Assembly: GCF_019219825.1 (NCBI RefSeq)
Contig: NZ_JAHUXH010000003.1
Span: 1-64,000, forward strand
Direction of reading: 5' to 3'
Source: Streptomyces sp. TRM70350
Lineage (GTDB): Bacteria; Actinomycetota; Actinomycetes; Streptomycetales; Streptomycetaceae
DNA length: 64,000 nt
The translations under genes and the position numbers were made by a program. Each line of letters starts with the position of its first letter. The first letter of the stretch is position 1. This document shows positions 8,138-18,347 of the stretch, piece after piece. The notes below the pieces were generated by a model that saw only the letters and a list, made by a program, of their open reading frames with translations, was not told the DNA's origin and made no database searches.

Positions 8138-8904
8138 ATGATCACTTGTTTGGGTCGCGCGCCGAGGACCGCCTCCCTCGCGGTCACCGCCGCCCTGACC
8201 CGCGCCGCCCTCACCGCCCTGCGCCACCACCGCCCCCGGCGGCCGTGAGCGCTGGGAGCGGAAGAACCACGCCGGACGGGCCGTGGAGTTGTACGCCGGT
8301 CCCGCCACCGCCCTGGCCACGGCCGTCGGCGTCGGACGGGTGAGCCCGCTCGCCGGAGCCGCCCTGGTCGCCGTCGGCGCGTGTGGGGCGGTACGACGAC
8401 GTGGCCGGGGATCACCGGCGTGGCTTCCGGGCCCATCTGGCCGCGCTGCGGGACGGCGAGGTCACCAGCGGGGCCGTCAAGCTGTTCGGGATCGGTGCGG
8501 CGGGGCTGCTCGCGGGCGCGGCGCTCAAGGAGCGGCCGCTCGACAAGGTGCTGGCGGGGATCGTGATCGCCGGGGCCGCGCATGTCGTCAACCTGGTGGA
8601 TGTACGGCCGGGGCGGGCCGCCGGGGCGGTCGTCGCGCTCGCGGCGCCCGGGCTGCTGCGGAAGAGGCCCGGGGCGGCGGAGTTGGCCGCCGTCGCGATG
8701 GGGGCGGCCGGGGCCGTGCTGCCCGACGATCTCGGGGAACGTGTGATGATCGGGGACACGGGAGCGCATGCGCTGGGTGCCGCCCTCGGGGCGGCTGTCG
8801 CCGCGGCCGACGGGCGGGCCGGGCTGGTCGGTCACGCGGTCGGCGTCGTGGTCGCGGCGGTGTGCGGGGACCGGGTGAGTGGGCTTGCGAGGTCACTCGG
8901 GTGA
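8138..8904 (+). pseudogene. Frameshifted MraY/WecA-like membrane glycosyltransferase homologue
   Basis: Three consecutive frames give one continuous product. Frame 2 from ATG 8138 gives a hydrophobic start, broken at ~8230-8240. Frame 3 continues with ERWERKNHAGRAVELYAG and a membrane segment, to ~8385. Frame 1 then gives YDDVAGDHRRGFRAHL, the rest of the membrane protein and the stop at 8904. The aspartate pair, NLVDVRPGRA and GDTGAHALGAALG resemble MraY/WecA active-site motifs. Both breaks need the same +1 (or -2) shift. Decay or assembly error cannot be told apart; a functional short form from GTG 8383 would lack the first membrane segments. Confidence 0.65.
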
Positions 8905-9100
8905 GTGACACGGGGCGGCGCGTTGCCCCGGCGTGTGGGAGCGTGTGATCTCCCGCGTTGCCGGAACAGCCGTACATCCTGGCATCCTTGGGCGAGTACG
9001 CGGAGGACGTCGCGCGGTACACCCCCTCCGTCGCATCCTTCTGTACGTTTCTCCGTGACCGTCGTGACCGTCCCACGCCGAACCCAGGAGCCCCGGCCAC

Positions 9101-10237
9101 GTGACCCCCGTGAGCAGCCACTCTCCGCACGGCCAGTCGCCGCTGCGCACCGTGCAGGTGCTGGGCGGAGGCAACGCCGGCAGCAGCGCGCATGTGCGCT
9201 CGCTGGCCGCGGGGCTGGCCGCGAGGGGCGTGCGGGTCACGGTGTGCGCCCCCGTCGAGGCGGATCGCACCTACGACTTCAGCGGGGCCGGCGCCGAGCA
9301 CGTCCACGTGCCGCGCAGCAGCGACCCGGGATCGGTGGCGGCGCTGCGAGCCGCCTGCACGGGCGCCGACCTGGTGCACGCGCACGGGCTGCACGCCTCG
9401 TTCCGGGCCGCGCTCGCCCTGGCCGGACGGCACACACCGCTGATCGTCACCTGGCACAACCGCGCCCACGCGCAGGGGGCGCGCGCCCACTTCCTGCGCG
9501 TGCTGGAGCGCCGGGTGGTACGGGCGGCCGCCGTGGTCCTCGGCACCACGTCCGACCTCGTCGACTGCGCCCGCAAGGCCGGCGCGCGTGACGCCCGGCT
9601 CGCCGCCGTCGCCCTGCCCGGGCGCCGCACATCCGCCGAGCCCGACGAACCCGACCTGGCGCGCCCCAAGATCCGCGCCGAACTCGGCGCCATCGGACGC
9701 CCGTTGCTGATGGCCGTCGGCTCCCTCGACCCGCAGCGCGGCTACGACGTCCTGCTCGACGCCGCCCGCGCGTGGCGTGGGCTCGATCCCGTGCCGCTGG
9801 TCGCCGTCGCGGGCGAGGGACCGTTGCGCGCGGTGTTGCAGCGCCGGATCGAGGAGGAGGGGCTGCCGGTACGCCTCATCGGCCGCCGCGACGACGTGGG
9901 CGAGCTGCTCGCCGCCGCCGATCTGGCGCTGCTGCCGAGCCGGTGGGAGCCGCGCTCCGTGCTCGCCCAGGAGGCCCTGCACGCGCGCGTGCCGCTGGTC
10001 GCCACCGCCGTCGGCGGCGTCCCGGAGCTCGTCGGCGACGCGGCCGAACTCGTCCCGCCCGAGGACGCGGAGGCGTTCGCCGCCGCCGTCGTCCGGCTGC
10101 TCGGCGATCCCGAGCGGCGGGAGCTGCTGCGGGAGAAGGGGCTGCGGCAGGCGGCGACCTGGCCGACCGAGGACGAGACGGTCGCCCAAGTGCTCAGCGT
10201 GTACGACGAGTTGACGCAGCCCCGGCCACTGATCTGA
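9101..10237 (+). CDS. GT4-family glycosyltransferase
   Basis: A 378-aa GT-B-fold protein. The N-terminal half has the Gly-rich acceptor-domain loop (VLGGGNAGSSAHVRSL) and VHAHGLHASF; the C-terminal half has the nucleotide-sugar pattern AVGSLDPQRGYDVLL and the GT4 E-x7-E motif (SRWEPRSVLAQEAL). Donor and acceptor are unknown. The GTG at 9101 follows an AGGAG sequence by about ten bases. In this position next to an MraY-like gene it may act in an envelope glycan pathway, which is inference from context. Confidence 0.88.
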   Translation: MTPVSSHSPHGQSPLRTVQVLGGGNAGSSAHVRSLAAGLAARGVRVTVCAPVEADRTYDFSGAGAEHVHVPRSSDPGSVAALRAACTGADLVHAHGLHASFRAALALAGRHTPLIVTWHNRAHAQGARAHFLRVLERRVVRAAAVVLGTTSDLVDCARKAGARDARLAAVALPGRRTSAEPDEPDLARPKIRAELGAIGRPLLMAVGSLDPQRGYDVLLDAARAWRGLDPVPLVAVAGEGPLRAVLQRRIEEEGLPVRLIGRRDDVGELLAAADLALLPSRWEPRSVLAQEALHARVPLVATAVGGVPELVGDAAELVPPEDAEAFAAAVVRLLGDPERRELLREKGLRQAATWPTEDETVAQVLSVYDELTQPRPLI

Positions 10238-10246
10238 CCGACAGCT

Positions 10247-10262
10247 CTTGGCATCTGCCAAG
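10247..10262. terminator. Weak hairpin between convergent genes
   Basis: CTTGGC / GCCAAG arms around ATCT lie in the 81-bp gap between the glycosyltransferase and the PucR gene. The stem is short and lacks a T tract. Confidence 0.3.
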
Positions 10263-10318
10263 CGTTTGAGCGCGTGCCGGGGGTCCGCGCGACGTCGGCA
10301 TGATCCCGACGACAGGCC

Positions 10319-11965
10319 CTAGCCGACGCCGCTGCTCTGGCCGACGTGCCGACGGGCGCGCAGGGCGAGGCTCAACGCCAGGACCGTCTGCGGGTCGTCG
10401 AGGTCGGTGCCCAGCAACTCGCCGATCCGGGCGAGGCGGTTGTACAGCGTCTGCCGGTTGAGGTGCAGCTCGCGGGCCGTCTCCGCCTTGCGTCCCGCGT
10501 GCGCGAGGTAGGTCTCCAGGGTGGGCAGCAGCGGCGGCTTGGCACGGCTGTCGTGGTCCCGGACCGGCCCGATCGCCCGGTCCACGAACGCCGCCAGGTC
10601 GGGATGGTCCCGCAACCGCCACAGCAACAGGTCGATGTCCAGACGCCGGGCGTCGTACCAGGGCCGGTCCGTGAGCCCCTGCGCGGCGGTCGCCGTCTCC
10701 GCCGCGTGCCGCAGCCCCGCCGACGCCGCCGCCCAGCCGCCGGGCACCCCGACGACCACGACCGGCGGCTGGGCCCCCGGACGCTGCATCCCGGCCCGCT
10801 CCACTCCGGCCCGCAGCGCCGCCGTGACCCGGTCGGCGACCGCCGAGCGCTCCGACTCCGAGCGCAGGCCGAGCAGCACCAGGACCCGGCCCTCCACCGG
10901 TCGTACGCCGAGCAGGACCGGCACGCCCACCGAGGCCAGTTCCTCCGACACCGCACGCGCCAGCACCGCCCAGCCACCGCCGGGAGAGAGCGCGTCACCG
11001 AGCCGCATGACCACCGGCAGCAGCGGGCCGCCGCCCGGCTTGAAGCCCAGCACACGCGCCTGCGCCGGGGCGTCCTCGGCGGTGATCCGGCCCTCGGCGA
11101 GGTCGGTCAGGAAGTCGCCGCGCCCGCGCGCGGCCAGCTCCTCCTCCTGGCGGGCCTGCATCAGCACCACGGCCAGGATGCCCGCGGTCCGCTCGGCGGC
11201 GATCCGGTGCACCGGCGCGAGCGGCGCGCGCACCGGCAGCAGCACCAGCCTCGCCCGCACCGAGCCCGTTCCCGGGCCGCCGCCCGGCACGTCCACCAGC
11301 ACCGACCCGGCCGGCGGGGCGTCCTTGTGCTGGCCGCGCAGCCCCTCCCACACCTGGAGCGGTTCCGCCCCTTCGGGCCCGGCCCCGGCGGCGTACAGCA
11401 GCTGGCCGTCGGTGGTCTCCAGGAAGACCGGGTTGCCGCTGAAGTCGGCCAGGATGCCGAGGACCTGCGGGATGCCGCCGCCACCCAGCAGGGCCTCCGT
11501 GCAGCGGCGGTGCACCTCCTCCGCGCGCTGCAGCAGCGCGTAGTGCCCGTTGACGATCTCGGTGTGGATCTCCTCGGTGACCGTCACGAACGGCACCTCG
11601 CGGTGCAGTTGGACCAGCGGCAGACCGGCCGTGCGGGCCGTCTCGACCAGGGCGGCGGGCAGCCGGGTGAAGCGGGGGCCGAGCTCGACGACCAGGGCCG
11701 CGATGCCGCGCTCGGCCAGGGTGCGGACGAACGCGCGCTGGTCCGCGGGGCGGGTGCCGAGGCCGTATCCCGTGGTCAGCAGCAGTTCGCCGCCCTTCAG
11801 CAGGGAGGCGATGTTCGGCACCTCGCCCGCGTGTACCCAGCGCACGGTCCGCTGCAGCCGCTCCGCGCCCGCGAGCACCTCGGGGAGCCCGCTGCGCAGG
11901 CCGGGCAGCTCCAGTGCCCGTTGAACGGTGATCCCGGCGCCCGTGCTGTCGAATCGGCTGTCCAT
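10319..11965 (-). CDS. PucR-family transcriptional regulator
   Basis: A 548-aa regulator. The N-terminal PucR sensory domain shows VQRALELPGLRSGLPEVL and EVPNIASLLKGGELLLTTG. The C-terminus is a PucR-type helix-turn-helix (TYLAHAGRKAETARELHLN, QTLYNRLARIGELLG). PucR proteins control purine, nitrogen or carbon catabolism genes; the target is unknown. ATG 11965 is preceded at seven bases by TAGCGT and no Shine-Dalgarno sequence, so a leaderless transcript is likely. It lies 67 bp downstream of the flavin oxidase gene on the same strand but seems to have its own promoter. Confidence 0.9.
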   Translation of the reverse strand: MDSRFDSTGAGITVQRALELPGLRSGLPEVLAGAERLQRTVRWVHAGEVPNIASLLKGGELLLTTGYGLGTRPADQRAFVRTLAERGIAALVVELGPRFTRLPAALVETARTAGLPLVQLHREVPFVTVTEEIHTEIVNGHYALLQRAEEVHRRCTEALLGGGGIPQVLGILADFSGNPVFLETTDGQLLYAAGAGPEGAEPLQVWEGLRGQHKDAPPAGSVLVDVPGGGPGTGSVRARLVLLPVRAPLAPVHRIAAERTAGILAVVLMQARQEEELAARGRGDFLTDLAEGRITAEDAPAQARVLGFKPGGGPLLPVVMRLGDALSPGGGWAVLARAVSEELASVGVPVLLGVRPVEGRVLVLLGLRSESERSAVADRVTAALRAGVERAGMQRPGAQPPVVVVGVPGGWAAASAGLRHAAETATAAQGLTDRPWYDARRLDIDLLLWRLRDHPDLAAFVDRAIGPVRDHDSRAKPPLLPTLETYLAHAGRKAETARELHLNRQTLYNRLARIGELLGTDLDDPQTVLALSLALRARRHVGQSSGVG

Positions 11966-11978
11966 GCAGCGGACGCTA
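11966..11978 (-). promoter_or_regulatory. Leaderless-type -10 for the PucR gene
   Basis: On the minus strand TAGCGT (11973-11978), seven bases, then ATG. The hexamer is identical to those at 4182, 35604 and 42034. Confidence 0.55.
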
Positions 11979-12032
11979 CCTGCGCGGACGTTCCGGCGGC
12001 ATCTCCCGGCTGCAGCGGCCTGATGATCCGGG

Positions 12033-13409
12033 CTACAGCGGCTTGATGTTGTGGTTGAAGCGGAAGACGTTGTCCGGGTCGTACCGCCGCTTCACCACAC
12101 CCAGCCGCCACATGTTGTGCGGGCCCAGACCGGCCCGTACCCGGTCCCGGCCCTCGTCTCCGACGAAGTTGAGGTGGACCGCGCCGGTGCTCCACGGCCG
12201 GACGGCGGCGCGGACGTCCCTCACCCAGCCCATGCACCGCTCGTCGTCCGCCGGGTCCGCCCAGCTGCCGAAGGGGTGCACGGCCCAGGCCGCGTCCCGA
12301 TAGGGCACCGGGTGGTCGTCGGGGGCGTCGGCGACCGCGCCGCCCAGGGGAAACAGCGTGTGCCGGGTGGCCGTCGGCACGGGGAGGGAGTCCGCGAGGG
12401 TGCAGAAGACGTCCAGGAAGTCGTCCGGCGCGCCGGACAGACACTCCGCCGACCAGTGGTTGCGCAGGCCGGGCGGGGCGTCGAGCAGGCACTGGACGTC
12501 GGCGTACGGGACCGCGGAGACGACCTCCCCCTCGTGCGGCAGCGCCAGCAGGGGTTCGGCCAGCTTGCGCAGGTCCTCCTCGGACCCCGCGTACGTCAGC
12601 AGCACACAGCACAGCAGCCTGCCGACCAGCGGCGGCGGTACGAAGCCGGCGGGAGGGCCGGTCCGGCAGACGACGGCGCCGCTCGCCTCCAGTGGTCCGC
12701 AGCCGATGACCTCCCGGTAGGTGCGGATCGCCTCGCGGGCGTGCTCCGGGAGGTACAGCACGAGGGCGAGGGCGAACTCGGGCACCTCGTAGAGCTTCAG
12801 GGTGAGGGCGGTGACGACGCCGAAGTTGCCGCCGCCGCCGTGCAGGGCCCAGAACAGCTCCGGGTTCTCGTCGGCGCTCGCGTGGATGCGGTCGCCGCTC
12901 GCGGTGACCAGTTCGACGCCGAGCAGGTTGTCGACGGCGAGACCGCAGGAGCGCTCCAGCCAGCCGCTGCCGCCGCCCAGCACGGAGCCGACGACGCCGG
13001 TGGTGGAGGCCCGGGCGCCGGTGGTCGCGAGGCCGTACGGCTGGGTCGCGCGGTCCAGATGGCGCATCGTGGCGCCGCCCTCGACGCGGACCGCCTCGGC
13101 CGCGGGGTCGACGGTCACGCCGTGCATCCGGCGCAGATCGACGACCAGACCGGCGTCGTTCGTCCCCATGCCCGCGACGCTGTGCCCGCCACCCCGCACC
13201 GCGATGTTGAGGTCCAGCTCCCGGCCGAACCGCACCGCCCGGACGACGTCGGCCTCGTGCGCGCACTGCGCGATCACGGCGGGCCGCCGGTCGATCATGG
13301 CGTTGAATACGGCCCGGGCGGCGTCGTAGCCCGGATCCCACGGGGCGAACACGTCGCCGTCGAGATCCTCGCGAAGCTCGACGAGAGCTGTGTGCGCCTT
13401 GGAGGACAT
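12033..13409 (-). CDS. FAD-linked oxidase (PCMH/BBE family)
   Basis: A 458-aa secondary-metabolism or detoxification oxidase. The flavin histidine lies in IAVRGGGHSVAGMG (residues ~68-80). The second loop, ASTTGVVGSVLGGGSGWLER, lacks the cysteine used for bicovalent FAD attachment in berberine-bridge enzymes, so FAD is probably attached through histidine only, as in 6-hydroxy-D-nicotine oxidase. The C-terminal BBE segment is present (YDPDNVFRFNHNIKPL). The substrate is unknown. ATG 13409 follows AAGGGGG. No signal peptide is seen, so it is probably cytoplasmic. Confidence 0.9.
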   Translation of the reverse strand: MSSKAHTALVELREDLDGDVFAPWDPGYDAARAVFNAMIDRRPAVIAQCAHEADVVRAVRFGRELDLNIAVRGGGHSVAGMGTNDAGLVVDLRRMHGVTVDPAAEAVRVEGGATMRHLDRATQPYGLATTGARASTTGVVGSVLGGGSGWLERSCGLAVDNLLGVELVTASGDRIHASADENPELFWALHGGGGNFGVVTALTLKLYEVPEFALALVLYLPEHAREAIRTYREVIGCGPLEASGAVVCRTGPPAGFVPPPLVGRLLCCVLLTYAGSEEDLRKLAEPLLALPHEGEVVSAVPYADVQCLLDAPPGLRNHWSAECLSGAPDDFLDVFCTLADSLPVPTATRHTLFPLGGAVADAPDDHPVPYRDAAWAVHPFGSWADPADDERCMGWVRDVRAAVRPWSTGAVHLNFVGDEGRDRVRAGLGPHNMWRLGVVKRRYDPDNVFRFNHNIKPL

Positions 13410-13416
13410 GGCCGCC

Positions 13417-13432
13417 CCCTTCCCGGGAAGGG
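13417..13432. promoter_or_regulatory. 16-bp perfect palindrome overlapping the oxidase ribosome-binding site
   Basis: CCCTTCCCGGGAAGGG reads identically on both strands and contains the purine-rich sequence that would bind ribosomes for the oxidase. It could be an operator, or could fold between mRNA molecules; a hairpin with no loop is unlikely. Confidence 0.4.
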
Positions 13433-13496
13433 CAGGTGCGGTTCCAGCCTAGGGCCAATGCCGGTGACTCGGGCGGGCCCAGCCCTCACGGCCCGC

Positions 13497-15299
13497 TCAG
13501 CCGCCGTACGCCCCCGACGCCGTCAGCCGCAGGGCCGTGTCGATCAGCGGAACGTGGCTGAAGGCCTGCGGGAAGTTGCCCACCTGGCGTTGCAGGCGCG
13601 GGTCCCATTCCTCGGCGAGGAGGCCGAGGTCGTTGCGCAGTGACAGCAGCTTCTCGAACAGCCGGCGGGCCTCGTCGACGCGGCCGATCATGGCCAGGTC
13701 GTCGGCCATCCAGAACGAGCAGGCGAGGAAGGCGCCCTCGTCGCCGGGGAGACCGTCCACGCCGGCGTCCTCGCCGGAGGTCGGGTAGCGCAGGATGAAG
13801 CCGTCCGGCGTGGACAGCTCGCGCTGGATGGCCTCGATGGTGCCGATGACCCGCTTGTCGTCCGGCGGCAGGAAGCCCATCTGCGGGATCAGCAGCAGCG
13901 AGGCGTCCAGCTCCTTCGAGCCGTACGACTGCGTGAAGGTGTTGCGCTCCTTGTCGTAGCCCTTCTCGCACACGTCCCGGTGGATGTCGTCGCGCAGCTC
14001 CTTCCAGCGCTCCAGCGGGCCGTCCGCGTCGCCGGACTCCAGCAGCTTGATCGTGCGGTCGACGGCGACCCAGGCCATGACCTTGGAGTGCACGAAGTGG
14101 CGGCGCGGGCCGCGCACCTCCCAGATGCCCTCGTCCGGCTCCTGCCAGTGGTCCTCCAGGTAGCGGATCAGCTTGAGCTGGAGCAGCGAGGCGTAGTCGC
14201 TGCGGGCCAGGCCGGTCATGTGGGCCAGGTGCAGGGCCTCGGTGACCTCGCCGTACACGTCGAGCTGGAGCTGGTGCGCGGCGCCGTTGCCGACCCGGAC
14301 CGGGGCCGAGTTCTCGTAGCCGGGCAGCCAGTCCAGCTCCGCCTCGCCCAGCTCGCGCTCGCCCGCGATGCCGTACATGATCTGCAGGTTCTCCGGGTCA
14401 CCGGCGACCGCGCGCAGCAGCCACTCGCGCCAGGCGCGGGCCTCCTCGCGGTAGCCGGTGCGCAGCAGCGAGGACAGCGTGATCGCGGCGTCGCGCAGCC
14501 AGGTGTAGCGGTAGTCCCAGTTGCGCACGCCCCCGATCTCCTCGGGGAGCGAGGTCGTGGGCGCGGCGACGATGCCGCCCGTGGGCGCGTACGTCAGCGC
14601 CTTCAGCGTGATCAGGGAGCGGATCACCGCCTCGCGGTACGGGCCGTGGTACGTGCAGTGCTCGACCCACTCGCGCCAGAAGTCCTCCGTCGCCTCCAGC
14701 GACTGCTCCGGCTCCGGCAGCGGCGGGGGCTGCTTGTGCGAGGGCTGCCAGGAGATGGTGAACGCGATCCGGTCGCCGGGCGCGACCGTGAAGTCCGCGT
14801 ACGTGGTCAGCGCCTTGCCGTAGGTGTCGGTGGATGTGTCGAACCACACAGAGTCCGGACCGGCGACGGCCACCGTCCGCCCCTCGTGCTTGTGCACCCA
14901 CGGGACGATCCGGCCGTACGAGAAACGCATCCGCAGCGCCGACCGCATCGGCACCCGGCCCGAGACCCCCTCCACGATCCGGATCAGCTGCGGGGCCCCG
15001 TCACGCGGCGGCATGAAGTCGATCACGCGGACCGTGCCGCGCGGGGTGTCCCACTCGGATTCCAGGATCAGCGAGTCGCCGCGGTAGCCCCGGCGGGCGG
15101 CGGTCGGCGGCTCGGCGTCGGCCGCGTGCGCGGGGCCGATCCGCCAGAATCCGTGCTCCTCGGTGCCCAGCAGACCGGCGAAGATGGCATGCGAGTCGAA
15201 GCGGGGCAGGCACAGCCAGTCGACTGTGCCGTCCCGGCAGACCAGGGCAGCGGTCTGCATGTCTCCGATGAGTGCGTAGTCTTCGATGCGCCCGGCCAC
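13497..15299 (-). CDS. GH15 family glucosidase / trehalase-like protein
   Basis: A 600-aa protein beginning with the N-terminal pattern GRIEDYALIGDMQTAALV and TVDWLCLPRFDSHAIFAGLL. The (alpha/alpha)6 catalytic domain is marked by VRNWDYRYTWLRDAAIT and EGIWEVRG. Relatives hydrolyse trehalose, maltose or other alpha-glucosides in the cytoplasm; substrate is not decidable here. The frame is open to 15437, but GTG 15299 is chosen because GGAG precedes it by six bases and the family begins at this point. The oxidase gene follows 87 bp downstream. Confidence 0.85.
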   Translation of the reverse strand: MAGRIEDYALIGDMQTAALVCRDGTVDWLCLPRFDSHAIFAGLLGTEEHGFWRIGPAHAADAEPPTAARRGYRGDSLILESEWDTPRGTVRVIDFMPPRDGAPQLIRIVEGVSGRVPMRSALRMRFSYGRIVPWVHKHEGRTVAVAGPDSVWFDTSTDTYGKALTTYADFTVAPGDRIAFTISWQPSHKQPPPLPEPEQSLEATEDFWREWVEHCTYHGPYREAVIRSLITLKALTYAPTGGIVAAPTTSLPEEIGGVRNWDYRYTWLRDAAITLSSLLRTGYREEARAWREWLLRAVAGDPENLQIMYGIAGERELGEAELDWLPGYENSAPVRVGNGAAHQLQLDVYGEVTEALHLAHMTGLARSDYASLLQLKLIRYLEDHWQEPDEGIWEVRGPRRHFVHSKVMAWVAVDRTIKLLESGDADGPLERWKELRDDIHRDVCEKGYDKERNTFTQSYGSKELDASLLLIPQMGFLPPDDKRVIGTIEAIQRELSTPDGFILRYPTSGEDAGVDGLPGDEGAFLACSFWMADDLAMIGRVDEARRLFEKLLSLRNDLGLLAEEWDPRLQRQVGNFPQAFSHVPLIDTALRLTASGAYGG

Positions 15300-15795
15300 G
15301 TGCAACTCCAGTCGAACGGCCACGTAGCCCCATAGGGGGCTTTCGCTAGTGCGGTCAAGGGGTCGTTGTAATGCGTCGTTGAGCTGTGAAGTAAAACCGT
15401 CGCCCTGCCCGGAGGCAAAACGACCGTCGTCGCTCAACGATCTGACGAGCTCTTGTTGTTCCGGTGCTTACGGGCGGGGGTGGTGCCGTGTTGGCCGGCT
15501 GGCTCGGCAGCGAGTGTCCGAGCAGGATACGACGCACGTAGATGATCTGCGTGCCGCTCCCGGCAACGCGCCTGCGCCGAACGAGTGAGCACCGGGTGAG
15601 AAACAGGTGAGCGGTACGCATACGTGGCGGGCCGTGCGCGGAGCGTGGGCGGGCGCCATCGGGCCGTCGCGCTGATACCCTGGTAGCCCGTGGACCGGTG
15701 GGCACGAAACCCCCGACCGCAGCGACGGCACCCCCGGCGAAGCCCGGCACGGCAGCCGCCCCGCACCCCCAGACCGAGACCACGGGAGCCTCCTC
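15300..15795. other. Divergent intergenic region between GH15 and pyrG
   Basis: About 0.5 kb with no convincing gene. A TACCCT hexamer (15676-15681) may be a pyrG -10, giving a leader of about 105 bases. An overlapping out-of-frame GTG frame at 15690 is probably not translated. No obvious terminator or riboswitch was recognised. Confidence 0.35.
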
Positions 15796-17451
<1,656 letters not shown>

Positions 17452-17469
17452 CACACCGGTTGTACGGTG

Positions 17470-17505
17470 GCCGGGGTGCATGGATTCAAAGGTGAGCACC
17501 CCGGC
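17470..17505 (+). terminator. Hairpin after pyrG
   Basis: GCCGGGGTGC (17470-17479) pairs perfectly with GCACCCCGGC (17496-17505) around a 16-base loop. It sits between pyrG and the Nudix gene and may terminate or attenuate transcription. Confidence 0.5.
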
Positions 17506-17546
17506 TGTTGTGTGCACGTCTGGTGGTACCCCCCGGAAGGACAGGC

Positions 17547-18173
17547 ATGACGATCAAGGACATCCGCGAGGAGTGGGAGATCCGGGCGACGGACACCCCC
17601 TTCGTGGGCAACAAGACCTCGGTCCGCACGGACGACGTGGTCATGCCCGACGGCACGGTCGTGCGCCGCGACTACCAGGTCCACCCCGGCTCGGTGGCGG
17701 TCCTCGCCCTCGACGACGCCGGCCGGGTGCTGGTGCTGCGCCAGTACCGGCACCCGGTGCGCCAGAAGCTGTGGGAGATCCCCGCCGGCCTGCTCGACGT
17801 GCCCGGCGAGAACCCGCTGCACGCCGCGCAGCGCGAGCTGTACGAGGAGGCGCACGTCAAGGCCGAGGACTGGCGGGTGCTGGCCGACGTCTACACCACG
17901 CCCGGCGGCTGCGACGAGGCCGTGCGCGTCTTCCTCGCCCGCGAGCTGTCCGAGGCCGACGGCGAGCGCTTCGAGGCCGAGCACGAGGAGATCGACCTGG
18001 AGCTCGCGCGGGTCCCCGTCGAGGAGCTGGTACGCGGGGTCCTGGCCGGTGAGCTGCACAACAACTGTCTGGTCGTGGGCGTCCTTTCGCTGGTCGCCGC
18101 CCAGCAGGGGGACGGGCTCGACGCGCTGCGCCCGGCTCAGGCGCCGTGGCCGGCGCGGCCCTTCGAGGTCTGA
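17547..18173 (+). CDS. Nudix hydrolase, ADP-ribose pyrophosphatase type
   Basis: A 208-aa protein resembling ADP-ribose diphosphatases: VLRQYRHPVRQKLWEIPAGL precedes a Nudix box ending in AAQRELYEEAHV, where histidine replaces the usual glycine. Substrates of the subgroup are ADP-ribose and similar nucleoside diphosphates. ATG 17547 follows GGAAGGA. Position after pyrG is shared by several actinobacteria from memory. Confidence 0.85.
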   Translation: MTIKDIREEWEIRATDTPFVGNKTSVRTDDVVMPDGTVVRRDYQVHPGSVAVLALDDAGRVLVLRQYRHPVRQKLWEIPAGLLDVPGENPLHAAQRELYEEAHVKAEDWRVLADVYTTPGGCDEAVRVFLARELSEADGERFEAEHEEIDLELARVPVEELVRGVLAGELHNNCLVVGVLSLVAAQQGDGLDALRPAQAPWPARPFEV

Positions 18174-18347
18174 GCCGCCGTATGCCACACCCCACGTGCT
18201 GCGGTGTGACGATCGCCTGATCCGATCGGGGGACGTGCCCGCCGTGCTCCGCCCGGTTCGTCGCAGAGCGTGAACTAGGCTCTTGAAACGCCCGAACCCG
18301 GAGTCCCGGCGGGCTGTTGCGCGTGCGGTTGGACGGGAGTGTGGCCC

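Noticed and set aside
4474..8835. Minus-strand open frame of 1453 codons
   Set aside because: Arises from high third-position GC opposite tlyA, nadK and recN; Pro/Arg/Gly/His-rich with no domains.
9101..15299. Secondary-metabolite gene cluster
   Set aside because: A glycosyltransferase, oxidase, PucR regulator and GH15 enzyme occur together, but no core synthase is present.
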